Positions 1 to 9,251 of a DNA stretch of 64,000 nt are shown one piece after another. The notes under the pieces are model-generated. The model did no database searches and had not been told where the DNA came from. It worked only from the letters and a program-made list of their open reading frames with translations. Numbering within the stretch: the first letter of the stretch is position 1; each line of letters begins with the position of its first letter. Origin of the DNA: CAVVNN01 sp963749605 (GTDB lineage: Bacteria > Actinomycetota > Thermoleophilia > Solirubrobacterales > 70-9); assembly GCA_963749605.1 (NCBI GenBank), contig CAVVNN010000004.1:682001-746000 (forward strand), read 5' to 3'. A program made the position numbers and the translations under genes.

Positions 1-1589
1 AGCCCGTCGTCGGTCTCGTGGACCTTGTAACGGAGGACGAGGCCGTGCTCGGTCAGCTCCTCGGCGATCGCCTCGACGGTGGCGCGGACGCGAGGGTCGT
101 CCGGGGGGAGAAAGCGGAGCAGCGGGATCAGCAGCAGGGAGGCGTCGAGGGCATCGGTGTCGTAGTGCTGGCGAAAGACGCCGTCGCGCACGCCGCGCTC
201 GAGGATCTCGTCGCGGAACCCGTCGGCCGTCTGCTCCCATGCGGCGGCGAGCTCGTCGAGCCCGATGCCGCGGGCGAGGCGGGCGCCGCGGTTGACCGCG
301 ACCCAAATCATCAGCTTCGAGGAGACGTAGTGCTGGGGGGCGCCGCGCGACTCCCAGATCCCCTGGTCGGGGTGGGGCCAGGCGGCGATCGCCGCTTCGA
401 CCTGGTAGCGGATCAGCTGGCGGTCGGCTGGCGTGCCCGCGCCGCGCAGCGCTTTTTCGTGCAGGTAGATCGAGTCGAGGAGCGCTCCCCAGACGTCGTT
501 CTGGCGCTGGTTGAAAGCGCCGTTGCCGATCCGCACCGGCTTCGATCCGGCGTAGCCGCCGAGGTGGTCGAGCGTCTTCTCGGTGAGCTCCTTCTCGCCG
601 CCGATCCCGTACATGATCTGCAGGTCCGGGTCGTTGCGACATACGTTGACGATGAAGCGCATGAAGTCGCGCGCCTCCTGGTCGAAGCCGAGCGTGTGCA
701 GGGCCCAGAGGCTGAAGGTCGAGTCGCGGATCCAGCTGAAGCGGTAGTCCCAGTTGCGCTCGCCGCCGGGCGCCTCCGGCAGCGAGGTGGTCGGGGCGGC
801 GAGGATCGCGCCGGTGGGTGTGTAGGTGAGCCCCTTCAGGACCAGCGCCGAGCGCTGCAGGTGGATGCGCCAGGGGTGGTCGGGGAAGTTGCCGTCGCGC
901 AGCCATTTGCGCCAAAAGTCTTTGGTCGACTCCAACCGCTCCATCGCCTCCGGCCCGCTGCGCGGCCCGCCCAGGTCGCCATTGCCCCAGGAAACCGCGC
1001 AGAAGCCGCTTTCGCCCTCGCGAAGGCGCACGTGGCCGCGGGCGGCCCCATCGTCCAGCGTCAGCTCCATATCGCTGGTCAGGTGCAGTTCGGCGCCCTC
1101 GCCCCTCGCCATCGCCTCGCCAAGCTCGCCGCCGCTCCAGGTGGCGCCTTGCAACCCGTAGCCGAAGCGTGGCAGGCACTCCATCTCCATCTCGACCTCG
1201 CCGTTGACGCAGGTCATCGTCCGCAGCAGCGACTGGTCGGAGTCGTGGGCGGTGTCGGGGCGCGAGCCGGCGCCGGCCATCTCCGCCCACTCGGCGATCG
1301 TCAACGCGTCGTGGATCACGACCCAGCCGGTGCCGGTCACCCAGGTCGTCTCGACGATCAGCGTGCCCGGCTCGTAGCGGCGGCTGATCGGTACCAGGAC
1401 TTCGCTTGGCCCGAGCTTGAAGTGACCGGCGCCGCGGTCGAGCAGGGCGGCGAAGGCGCTGGGCGAGTCGAAGCGCGGCAGGCAGAGCCACTCGACCGAG
1501 CCCGAGAAGGAGACCAGCGCGCTGGTGTGGCAATCGGAGAGGAAGCCGTAGCTGCCAATCGGCGGAAAGCGGTCGTTTGGCGTGCTCAC
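1..1589 (-). CDS. Glycoside hydrolase family 15 protein (glucoamylase/trehalase-like), 3' end outside window
   Basis: This is a cytosolic-type GH15 enzyme, expected to hydrolyse terminal alpha-glucosidic bonds in trehalose, maltodextrin or glucan. The reverse strand gives 529 codons from a GTG at 1589 with no stop, so the C-terminus is cut off by the window edge. Visible family signatures are the N-terminal IGSYGFLSDC segment, the ERNWDYRFSWIRD substrate-site motif and GIWESRG, whose Glu is the expected catalytic acid. The second catalytic Glu would lie beyond the edge. There is no signal peptide. The gene diverges from ctaG, and TAGCTT on the minus strand (1605-1600) lies 10 nt before the GTG. 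The exact substrate cannot be told from sequence. A long plus-strand frame over the same bases is a shadow. Confidence 0.93.
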   Translation of the reverse strand, partial: MSTPNDRFPPIGSYGFLSDCHTSALVSFSGSVEWLCLPRFDSPSAFAALLDRGAGHFKLGPSEVLVPISRRYEPGTLIVETTWVTGTGWVVIHDALTIAEWAEMAGAGSRPDTAHDSDQSLLRTMTCVNGEVEMEMECLPRFGYGLQGATWSGGELGEAMARGEGAELHLTSDMELTLDDGAARGHVRLREGESGFCAVSWGNGDLGGPRSGPEAMERLESTKDFWRKWLRDGNFPDHPWRIHLQRSALVLKGLTYTPTGAILAAPTTSLPEAPGGERNWDYRFSWIRDSTFSLWALHTLGFDQEARDFMRFIVNVCRNDPDLQIMYGIGGEKELTEKTLDHLGGYAGSKPVRIGNGAFNQRQNDVWGALLDSIYLHEKALRGAGTPADRQLIRYQVEAAIAAWPHPDQGIWESRGAPQHYVSSKLMIWVAVNRGARLARGIGLDELAAAWEQTADGFRDEILERGVRDGVFRQHYDTDALDASLLLIPLLRFLPPDDPRVRATVEAIAEELTEHGLVLRYKVHETDDG

Positions 1590-1632
1590 GGGCGCTGCCA
1601 AGCTAGCACCGCGGTCGGGCGCAGAGCGGCGC

Positions 1633-1638
1633 TACGCT
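1633..1638 (+). promoter_or_regulatory. -10 box TACGCT for ctaG
   Basis: TACGCT fits the actinobacterial TANNNT -10 pattern and ends 8 nt before the GTG at 1647. That spacing would put the transcription start at or next to the start codon, so the transcript would be leaderless. No clear -35 box is seen. Confidence 0.5.
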
Positions 1639-1646
1639 GACTCGTC

Positions 1647-2576
1647 GTGATGCTCCCGGTCGCCCACCTCACCGGCATCTACACGCCGCTGGAGCTGGCG
1701 CCCCCGATCGTCGCGGCGGCGCTATACGCGAAGCGCGTCGCGACCCTTTCGGCCCGCGGGCGCCCGGTGCCGGTCTGGCGTCAGGCGTGCTTCGCGTTGG
1801 GGCTGCTCGTGATCGCGGTGGCGCTGGTCTCGCCGGTCAGCGATCTCGCCGAGGATCTGGTGATCGCCCACATGGTCGAGCACCTGCTGCTGGGGGACGT
1901 CGGGTCACTGCTGCTGGTGCTCGGTCTTACTGGACCCCTGCTGCAGCCGATCCTGGCGATCCCCTTCTTCGACCGCCTCCGCATCCTCGCCCACCCCGCC
2001 GTCGCCCTGCCGCTGTGGGCGCTCAACCTCTTCTTCTGGCACACCCCGCCGCTCTATGACGCCGCCTACGGAACGGCGCCGATCCATGCGCTCGAGCACA
2101 CGACCTTCATCTTCTTCGGCTGCATGATGTGGATGCCGGTCTTCGGGCCGCTGCCGAAGCCGCAGTGGTTCACCGCCCCCTGGAAGGTCGGCTACGTGAT
2201 CGCGGTCCGCTTCACCGGGGCGATCCTCGGCAACGTCCTGATGTGGTCTGGCACCGTCCTCTACACGATCTACGCGCCCGGCGAGCGTCACTGGGGGATC
2301 TCACCCCTGGCCGACCAGAGCACCGCCGGCGTGATCATGATGGTCGAGGGGACGTTCCTCGCCCTCGGCGTGCTTGCCTGGGTCTTCTTCGAGGCGGCGC
2401 GCGAGGGGATGGAGAAGCAGAGACTGCTGGACCTGGCGCAGGACCGCGGCGTCGTGCTCGACGAGGCGAGGGCGCAACGGGCGGTCGCGGCCGGGCGGGG
2501 GGATCTGCTCGCGGAGCGGATCATCAGCGGCGAGTCGGCGCCGAGCGTGGAGGAGCGCGGTGTCGCTGCTGGATAG
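1647..2576 (+). CDS. ctaG: Cytochrome c oxidase assembly protein, CtaG (caa3-type) family
   Basis: This integral membrane protein of 309 residues belongs to the caa3-type CtaG family, which helps assemble the copper site of terminal cytochrome c oxidase. About seven hydrophobic segments are visible. The conserved histidines of this family appear in IAHMVEHLLLGD (His75 and His79) and in LFFWHTPPLYDAA. The charged C-terminal tail (about residues 250-309) is probably cytoplasmic. I keep GTG 1647 as the start because TACGCT lies 8 nt upstream; ATG 1650 is the next codon. It stands alone here, with no other oxidase genes nearby. Confidence 0.88.
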   Translation: MMLPVAHLTGIYTPLELAPPIVAAALYAKRVATLSARGRPVPVWRQACFALGLLVIAVALVSPVSDLAEDLVIAHMVEHLLLGDVGSLLLVLGLTGPLLQPILAIPFFDRLRILAHPAVALPLWALNLFFWHTPPLYDAAYGTAPIHALEHTTFIFFGCMMWMPVFGPLPKPQWFTAPWKVGYVIAVRFTGAILGNVLMWSGTVLYTIYAPGERHWGISPLADQSTAGVIMMVEGTFLALGVLAWVFFEAAREGMEKQRLLDLAQDRGVVLDEARAQRAVAAGRGDLLAERIISGESAPSVEERGVAAG

Positions 2577-2684
2577 AGCGCGGGCCTGGTTAGCCACCGG
2601 AGCGGCCGGGCGAGGGATCTCCTTTGCGATCGACTTCGCCGTCGCGGTGCGCACCGGGCTGGCGCGCCGCCGCGGGTAGTCGAT

Positions 2685-2722
2685 TGATGAGTTGACCCCG
2701 CTATGGGGTGGTCAACTCATCA
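2685..2722 (+). terminator. 13-bp perfect hairpin between ctaG and tig
   Basis: Arms 2685-2697 and 2710-2722 are perfect reverse complements of 13 bases around a 12-base loop, and the loop can itself fold partly (CCCC/GGGG). There is no U tract after the right arm, so it is not a textbook intrinsic terminator. It may end the ctaG transcript or act as a protein-binding site ahead of the tig promoter. Confidence 0.4.
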
Positions 2723-2747
2723 CTCGGCCCGCGCGGAGCCGATGATC

Positions 2748-2753
2748 TAGGGT
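2748..2753 (+). promoter_or_regulatory. -10 box TAGGGT for tig
   Basis: TAGGGT matches TANNNT and ends 9 nt before the GTG start of tig at 2763. This would give a leaderless or nearly leaderless transcript. Confidence 0.45.
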
Positions 2754-2762
2754 CAGGCGCCG

Positions 2763-4145
2763 GTGAAGACCACGGTCACAGAGCTCCCCGGCTCGCGCGC
2801 GCGGGTCGAGGCGGAGGTGCCCCCCGCCGAGGTGGAACGTGCGATGCAGCGCGCCTCGCGGGCGCTGGCGCGGGAGATGCGGATGCCCGGCTTCCGCAAG
2901 GGCAAGGCGCCGCCCTCGCTGGTGATCCAACGGCTCGGCTTCGGCTCGGTGCTCCAGGACGCGATCCGCGAGGGGTTGCCCGAGTGGTACGAAAAGGCGC
3001 TGCTCGACTCCGGGGTCAGCCCGGTCGGCGATCCCAGCTTCGAGATCGTCTCGGCGCCGGAGGAGGAGGGCGAGCCGCTCTCCTTCAAGTTCGAGGTCGG
3101 GGTGCGCCCGCAGGCGAAGCTCGGCGAGTACAAGAGCCTCGAGGTGGGACGCCCGGAGATCGAGGTTCCCGACGACATCGTCGAACGGGAGGTGGAGCGG
3201 ATCCGCGAGAGCTTCGCCCGGCTGGAGCCGGTCGAGCGCGCCGCCGCCGAGGGCGACTCCCTCCTGATCGACTTCGAGGGCACGATCGACGGCGAGGCGT
3301 TCGAAAGCGGCAAGGCCTCCGATTACCTGGTGGAGCTGGGCGGGGAGCAGCTGATCGAGGGCTTCGAGGCCCAGCTCGCCGGAGCCGAGGCGGGCGAGGA
3401 GCGCAGGGTCGAGGTCACCTTCCCCGCCGACTACCACGCTGAGCACCTCGCCGGCTCCGACGCCGTCTTCGCGGTCGAGGTGAAGGAGGTTCGCGAAAAG
3501 ATCCTGCCCGAGCTCGACGACGACTTCGCCTCCGAGGCGTCGGAGTTCGACACGATCGAGGAGCTGCGCGACGACATCCGCTCGCGCCTGGCGGAGGCGA
3601 TGGGTCAGCGGGTCGAGCAGGACTTCCGTGTAGCCGCGCTCGACGCCGCGGTGCAGAACGCAACCGTCGAGCTGCCCGACGATCTCGCGACCGCCCGCGC
3701 CACCGAGCGCTGGGAGCGGATCGAGCGCCAGCTCGCGGGCCGCGGCATCAACCCCGACGCCTACCTCCAGATGCAGGGGAAAACTCGTGAGGAGGTGATC
3801 GAGGAGTCCAGGCCCGACGCAGAGCAGGAGTTGAAGCGCGAGGCGGTGGTCGTCGCGATCGCCGACGCCGAGCAGGTCGAGGTTTCCGAGCAGGAGATGG
3901 TCGAGGCGCTCGAGCACACCGCCGAGCACGAGCGCACGACGCCCGAGAAGCTGCTGCAGCGGCTGCGCGACAACGGCCGCGACGCGATGGTCCGCGAGGA
4001 CATCAGGGCGCGCAAGGCGATCGACCTGGTCGCCGAGGCGGCGCAGCCGATCGCGATGGAGCAGGCCGAGGCGCGGGAGAGGCTCTGGACTCCCGAGAAG
4101 GAGCGCGAGGCGGCCGGCAGCCTCTGGACTCCGGGCTCGGACTGA
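2763..4145 (+). CDS. tig: Trigger factor, ribosome-associated chaperone and prolyl isomerase
   Basis: Trigger factor binds ribosomal protein L23 at the exit tunnel and shields nascent chains. The protein has 460 residues, the usual length. The N-terminal ribosome-binding signature GFRKGKAP is at residues 43-50. An FKBP-like isomerase domain follows at about 155-245 (GDSLLIDFEGTIDGEAFESG, then LIEGFEAQLAGAEAGEE). The rest is the helical, highly charged C-terminal chaperone domain. The start is GTG at 2763, supported by the upstream -10 box. The order tig-clpP-clpX is a common quality-control cluster; here an extra peptidase and a GNAT gene separate clpP and clpX. Confidence 0.97.
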   Translation: MKTTVTELPGSRARVEAEVPPAEVERAMQRASRALAREMRMPGFRKGKAPPSLVIQRLGFGSVLQDAIREGLPEWYEKALLDSGVSPVGDPSFEIVSAPEEEGEPLSFKFEVGVRPQAKLGEYKSLEVGRPEIEVPDDIVEREVERIRESFARLEPVERAAAEGDSLLIDFEGTIDGEAFESGKASDYLVELGGEQLIEGFEAQLAGAEAGEERRVEVTFPADYHAEHLAGSDAVFAVEVKEVREKILPELDDDFASEASEFDTIEELRDDIRSRLAEAMGQRVEQDFRVAALDAAVQNATVELPDDLATARATERWERIERQLAGRGINPDAYLQMQGKTREEVIEESRPDAEQELKREAVVVAIADAEQVEVSEQEMVEALEHTAEHERTTPEKLLQRLRDNGRDAMVREDIRARKAIDLVAEAAQPIAMEQAEARERLWTPEKEREAAGSLWTPGSD

Positions 4146-4175
4146 GCATGGCGCAGGCACGCCGGACGCCTTCTA

Positions 4176-4181
4176 TAGAGT
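4176..4181 (+). promoter_or_regulatory. -10 box TAGAGT for clpP
   Basis: TAGAGT (within TATAGAGT) matches TANNNT. It ends 7 nt before ATG 4189, which is the spacing expected of a leaderless transcript. This favours ATG 4189 over GTG 4180, because the GTG overlaps the -10 box itself. Confidence 0.55.
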
Positions 4182-4188
4182 GCCGAAT

Positions 4189-4773
4189 ATGAGCCCTCTG
4201 GTTCCAATGGTGGTTGAGCAGACCTCGCGCGGCGAGCGCGCCTTCGACATCTACTCGCGCCTGCTCAACGAGCGGATCGTCTTCCTCGGCACCCCGATCA
4301 ACGACGACATCGCCAACCTGATCGTGGCCCAGCTCCTGCACCTGGAGTCCGAGGACCCCGACAAGGACATCAGCCTCTACATCAACTCGCCGGGCGGCGC
4401 GGTCTACGCCGGCCTGGCGATCTACGACACGATGCAGTTCATCAAGCCCGACGTGCAGACGATCTGCGTCGGCATCGCGATGAGCATGGGAGCGCTGCTG
4501 CTGGCCGGCGGCGCCCACGGGAAGCGAATGGCGCTGCCCAACTCCAAAATCCTCATCCACCAGGTGTCGTCCGGGTTCGAAGGTCAGGCGACCGACATCG
4601 AGATCCACGCCAAAGAGATCATCGACGTCCGCCGCCGCCTCGACGAGATCCTCGCCAAGCACACCAGCCAGCCCTTCGAGAAGGTGACCAACGACACCGA
4701 TCGCGATTACTTCATGAGCGCGGAGGAGGCGAAGGAGTACAACATCGTCGACCGCGTCATCGAACACCACTGA
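4189..4773 (+). CDS. clpP: ATP-dependent Clp protease proteolytic subunit
   Basis: ClpP forms the barrel-shaped serine peptidase that degrades proteins fed in by ClpX or ClpC. From ATG 4189 the protein has 194 residues. The catalytic triad is visible as Ser99 (AMSMGALLL), His124 (ILIHQ) and Asp173 (TDRDYF). The N-terminal SPLVPMVVEQT is typical of the mature family start. GTG 4180 would add three residues, but the -10 box argues against it. The stop TGA overlaps a CTG that appears to start the next gene (CTGA, 4770-4773). Only one clpP copy is in this window; many actinobacteria have two. Confidence 0.97.
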   Translation: MSPLVPMVVEQTSRGERAFDIYSRLLNERIVFLGTPINDDIANLIVAQLLHLESEDPDKDISLYINSPGGAVYAGLAIYDTMQFIKPDVQTICVGIAMSMGALLLAGGAHGKRMALPNSKILIHQVSSGFEGQATDIEIHAKEIIDVRRRLDEILAKHTSQPFEKVTNDTDRDYFMSAEEAKEYNIVDRVIEHH

Positions 4774-5286
4774 AGCGCCTCGCCCTTCTAGGTCTCTTCC
4801 TCTCAGCGGCCTTCGCCGCCCACGCATCCGCTCGCATTTCCAGCCCCAGCGGGGGCGTCGCCTTTTATGGTCACGTGTTCCCGGTCCAGGGGCCGCACGG
4901 GACGCGCGGACCGATCGGGGATTTCGGCGCACCGCGCAGCGGCGGTCGCACCCATGAGGGCTTTGACATCGTTGCCGCCTGCGGCGCCGAGCTGGTCGCC
5001 GTCGCCAACGGCAGGGTGCTGCGCACCGGCTTATGACCCGGTGCTCTACGGCAACTTCCTGCTGATCCACGGCGAAGGCGAGCACCGCAGCTACTTCTAC
5101 GCCCACATGCCGCGGCCGGCGCTGGTCCACAAGGGCCAGACCGTCTGGACGGGCGAGCGGGTCGGCGCGGTGGGTGAGACGGGCAACGCCCGCAGCGTCG
5201 GCTGCCACCTCCATTTCGAGATCCACGTCCACGGGACGCCGATCGACCCCGAGTCCTCCCTGCGCCGCTGGGACCGCTACAGCTGA
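4770..5286 (+). pseudogene. M23 (LytM/NlpD-type) peptidase with signal peptide, frameshifted
   Basis: The two halves together make a small secreted zinc metallopeptidase of the M23 type, which cuts peptidoglycan cross-bridges. Frame 1 begins with CTG 4770 (overlapping the clpP stop) and reads a clean signal peptide (KRLALLGLFLSAAFA). It continues to the first metal motif HEGFD and halts at TGA 5033-5035. The rest, including YDPVLYGNFLLIHG and the HLHFEIH zinc motif, is in the next frame and ends at 5286. One extra T at 5031-5032 (GGCTTATGAC for GGCTATGAC) explains the break exactly. It could be a recent mutation or a sequencing error. No ATG, GTG or TTG start precedes the signal peptide in frame. 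Confidence 0.85.
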
Positions 5287-5289
5287 CGT

Positions 5290-5778
5290 TTAGAGCGGCA
5301 GCTCGTACTCGATCCAGGTCGAGCGCTCGGCGCCGGTGGAGTCGTAGAGGCGCTGGGCGGTGAGGTTGCCGGGGGCGGTTGCCCACTCGAGGTGGTGGGC
5401 GCCACGGTTGCGAGCGACCTCAGCGCTTGCTTCGACCAGGGCCCGGCCGACGCCGCGGCCACGGGCTTTCTCCTCGACGTATAGGTCGTTCATCAGGACC
5501 GTCTCGGCCGGGACCAGCGAGGTGAAGGTCCAGTAGAGACAGGCGTAGCCGACCGGCTCGTCTGCGTCCCAGGCGCCGAGCAGCATCCCGTCGTCGCTGG
5601 GGACGAGGAAGCGGCGGAAGAAGGCGCGGTTGCGCTCGTCGCCGATGTCGGCAACCTCGTAGAAGCGCTGGTAGGCGGCGATCAGCGGCAATAGCGCCTC
5701 GAACTGCGCCTGCGTGACCGGTTCGATGCGTGCGCGGGTCGCCACGGACAGGACCATAGCCTGGGTGTTCGCGCTCAC
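5290..5778 (-). CDS. GNAT family N-acetyltransferase
   Basis: This is a 162-residue single-domain acetyltransferase that would transfer an acetyl group from acetyl-CoA to an amine; the substrate is unknown. The acetyl-CoA pyrophosphate loop is seen as ARGRGVGRALVEA at about residues 108-120, preceded by the MNDLYVEE strand. The late motif HHLEWATAPGNLTAQRLYDSTGA is typical of the family. GTG 5778 is taken as the start; ATG 5757 (MVLSVATRA) is an alternative. The gene lies between two Clp genes and points left, so it is transcribed on its own, and its 3' end nearly meets the M23 pseudogene. Confidence 0.9.
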   Translation of the reverse strand: MSANTQAMVLSVATRARIEPVTQAQFEALLPLIAAYQRFYEVADIGDERNRAFFRRFLVPSDDGMLLGAWDADEPVGYACLYWTFTSLVPAETVLMNDLYVEEKARGRGVGRALVEASAEVARNRGAHHLEWATAPGNLTAQRLYDSTGAERSTWIEYELPL

Positions 5779-5800
5779 GAGAAGGGACGGCGGCCGCCGC

Positions 5801-5872
5801 GAAGTAAACGACCCGACAGGCCCGGCTTGTTGCCCCGTCTAAGCTGTCTGGGCGGCCGGGAAGTCAACGACC
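5801..5872 (+). promoter_or_regulatory. Upstream region of clpX with direct repeats GAAGTMAACGACC
   Basis: GAAGTAAACGACC (5801-5813) recurs as GAAGTCAACGACC (5860-5872), offset by 59 bases. A TANNNT-like TAAGCT lies between them at 5840-5845. Both copies sit between the divergent GNAT gene and clpX. They could be regulator sites for clpX, but no known operator matches that I can name. Confidence 0.35.
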
Positions 5873-5894
5873 GCCCCGCAAGGAGGGGATTCCG

Positions 5895-7181
<1,287 letters not shown>

Positions 7182-7204
7182 CCCACACGCCGAAACTAAG
7201 CTCG

Positions 7205-8464
7205 GTGGACCCCGAGGCTTACCTCGACTCGCTCGAGCCGATCGGCTGGAAGCTCGGTCTGGAGCGGATGCACGAGCTGACGACTCTGTTGGGAATGCCC
7301 CAGCAGCGCTTCGCCTCGATCCACGTCGTCGGCACCAACGGCAAGTCCTCGGTTACGCGGATGATCGCCGCGCTGCTGGAGGCCCACGGGGTGAGCGCCG
7401 GGGCCTGTATTTCGCCCCACTCCTCGCGCTGGTCGGAGCGAACCCTGATCCATGGCGAGGAGATCGACGCCACCGAGTTCGCCACCGCGGTCGAGCTGGT
7501 CGCCAACGCAGTCGGCATCGTCAACAGGGCGGGCGGCGAAGCCGAGGCAATGGGCCCCGTGACTCAGTTCGAGGCTGCGACCGCCGCCGGTTTCGTTGCC
7601 CTTGCCCGCGCCCGCGTCGAGGCCGCCGTGATCGAGGCTGGCCTGGGGGGGAGGCTCGACGCTACCAACACGATCCCCTCGCGGGCTACGGTGCTCACCT
7701 CGATCGGTCTCGACCACACCGAGTGGCTCGGCGAGACAGAAGCCGAGATCGCCGCCGAGAAGCTGGCGGTGCTGCGCGACCACTCGACCCTCGTGATCGG
7801 GAGGGTGAGCCGGGAGGTGGACATTCTCGCGGAGCGGATCGCGGCGGAGCGCGGAGCGCGGTTGTTGCGGGCGCCCGAGGACCCCGGGACCGCGCTGAGC
7901 CTGCGCGCCGCCGGGCGCTTCCAGCGCCGCAACTTCGCCCTGGCGATGACCGCGGCTGAGGCCTACCTGGGTGGCCTCGACCCAGCCGGCGTCGCCGGGG
8001 TCGCCGCAACGCTGACGATCCGCGGCCGCCTCGAGCACGTCGGCGAGGCCCCGCCGACGTTTCTCGACGCCGCCCACAACCCCGACGGCGCTGCCGCCCT
8101 TGCCGAGGCGTTGCCCGCCCTTGCCGCCGGCCGCCCCGTAATCGGTTGCCTGGCAATCCTGCGCGACAAGGATGCGGCGGCGATGGCCCGCGCACTGGCG
8201 CCCGCGCTCGATCGCGTCGTCTGCGCCGAGCTGCCGGCCGAGGCGCTCGAGCGGCAGGGACGGCCCGGAGCCTCCTCCCACCCGGCCACGGCGCTGGCGC
8301 GCATCTGCGCCGCGGCTGGCCTCTCGGCCGAGCCTGAGCCGGACCTGGCGGCGGCGCTGCGGCGGGCCCGGCAGCTTGCCTCCGCGGATGGCGTCCTGCT
8401 CGTCACGGGGTCCCACTACATGCTGGCGCCGGCGCGATCCGCGCTGGGTCTGTGGGAGGATTGA
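7205..8464 (+). CDS. folC: Bifunctional dihydrofolate synthase / folylpolyglutamate synthase
   Basis: FolC adds glutamate to dihydropteroate and to reduced folates using ATP. The protein has 419 residues from GTG 7205. The Mur-ligase P-loop GTNGKSS is at 43-49. The second family motif is seen as EAGLGGRLDATN, and HTEWLG, AAHNPDGA and the C-terminal Rossmann-like domain follow. It begins 23 nt after clpX and may be cotranscribed with it. A TAAGCT sits only 2 nt before the GTG, too close to be its -10 box. The long open frame upstream that overlaps clpX is not coding. Confidence 0.95.
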   Translation: MDPEAYLDSLEPIGWKLGLERMHELTTLLGMPQQRFASIHVVGTNGKSSVTRMIAALLEAHGVSAGACISPHSSRWSERTLIHGEEIDATEFATAVELVANAVGIVNRAGGEAEAMGPVTQFEAATAAGFVALARARVEAAVIEAGLGGRLDATNTIPSRATVLTSIGLDHTEWLGETEAEIAAEKLAVLRDHSTLVIGRVSREVDILAERIAAERGARLLRAPEDPGTALSLRAAGRFQRRNFALAMTAAEAYLGGLDPAGVAGVAATLTIRGRLEHVGEAPPTFLDAAHNPDGAAALAEALPALAAGRPVIGCLAILRDKDAAAMARALAPALDRVVCAELPAEALERQGRPGASSHPATALARICAAAGLSAEPEPDLAAALRRARQLASADGVLLVTGSHYMLAPARSALGLWED

Positions 8465-8467
8465 GGC

Positions 8468-8587
8468 GTGGATCGCAGCGCAGGAGCCGAACTCCTCTCG
8501 ATGATGGCCCTGGTCGCCGGGGTCGTCGCCGTGGTGATCCTCGTCTTCTTCGGCGTCGGCTACCTGTTCGGAAGGCTCTTCCTCTGA
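8468..8587 (+). CDS. Small single-pass membrane protein, 39 residues
   Basis: A GTG at 8468, 3 nt after the folC stop, opens a 39-residue frame. It has a short polar N-terminus (VDRSAGAELLS) and one long hydrophobic helix of Ala, Val, Leu and Phe ending in YLFGRLFL. The composition and tight spacing to folC suggest a real small membrane protein made from the folC transcript. I do not recognise a family. It is too short for homology to be certain. Confidence 0.5.
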   Translation: MDRSAGAELLSMMALVAGVVAVVILVFFGVGYLFGRLFL

Positions 8588-8651
8588 CAGGGTTCGCGGG
8601 CGAGGCGGCGAAAAGTAGACTCCCCGCCCCCTCTCCGGTGGGCTCACAGCT

Positions 8652-9251
8652 ATGGCACTAGCGATCTTCGGCATCAGCAACCGCGGCCTCAACCTGGTCG
8701 TCAGCCTCACCGTCCTCATGTTCGTGGCCATCTGGCTGGCGCTGATCGTCTACACATACCTCGACGCCAAGCGCCGCCTTTCCGACCCGTTCCTGGTCGG
8801 CTGCGCGACCATCGCCTCGTTCATCCCCTATCTCGGCACCGCCCTCTACGCGATCGTGCGCCCGCCGGAGTTCCTCGAGGACGCGCACGAGCGCGAGCTG
8901 GAGATCAAGGCCGCCGAGTTGCGGGTGCGCCAGCTGAACGAGGCCTCCTGCCCGAACTGCAAGTACCCGATCGAGAGGAACTACCTGCGTTGCCCCCAGT
9001 GCCAGCGTCGCCTCAAGGACCCCTGCCCGAGCTGCGGCAAGCCGGTCGACCCGCGCTGGGCGCTCTGTCCCTATTGCGAGACAGCCCTGCCCGAACGCGA
9101 GCGGCGGCAGCAGCGGAAAGTCCGCAGAAAAGCGCCATCGCCAGCCGCGAAAGAGCCGGCCACGCGTGCCGCCTCAGACGAGGCAACAGGCCCCAAACGA
9201 CCGCAAAGGAGCAAAAGCCGTGAGCCGGACGCTGATCCTCGTCAAGCCTGA
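8652..9251 (+). CDS. Membrane-anchored double zinc-ribbon protein
   Basis: Two N-terminal transmembrane helices (about residues 12-34 and 47-68) are followed by a charged linker and two zinc ribbons. The ribbons are CPNCKYP with CPQCQ, and CPSCGKP with CPYCE, spanning about residues 99-142. The C-terminal 50 residues are basic and disordered. It resembles the DZANK-type double zinc-ribbon proteins, whose role is mostly unknown. TAGACT at 8616-8621 could be its -10 box, giving a short leader. Its last 32 nt overlap the start of ndk, so the two genes are probably translated together. Confidence 0.8.
   Translation: MALAIFGISNRGLNLVVSLTVLMFVAIWLALIVYTYLDAKRRLSDPFLVGCATIASFIPYLGTALYAIVRPPEFLEDAHERELEIKAAELRVRQLNEASCPNCKYPIERNYLRCPQCQRRLKDPCPSCGKPVDPRWALCPYCETALPERERRQQRKVRRKAPSPAAKEPATRAASDEATGPKRPQRSKSREPDADPRQA

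Noticed and set aside
18..1640. 540-codon plus-strand open frame at the left edge
   Set aside because: It is the shadow of the GH15 gene on the minus strand, which has clear family motifs; the plus frame has low-complexity, Arg/Ala/Gly-rich content with no motif.
2560..2679. 39-codon GTG frame overlapping the ctaG end, with GGAGGAG upstream
   Set aside because: Possible, but composition is Arg/Ala-rich like a random high-GC frame and there is no membrane segment or motif. Kept out of the annotation for lack of support.
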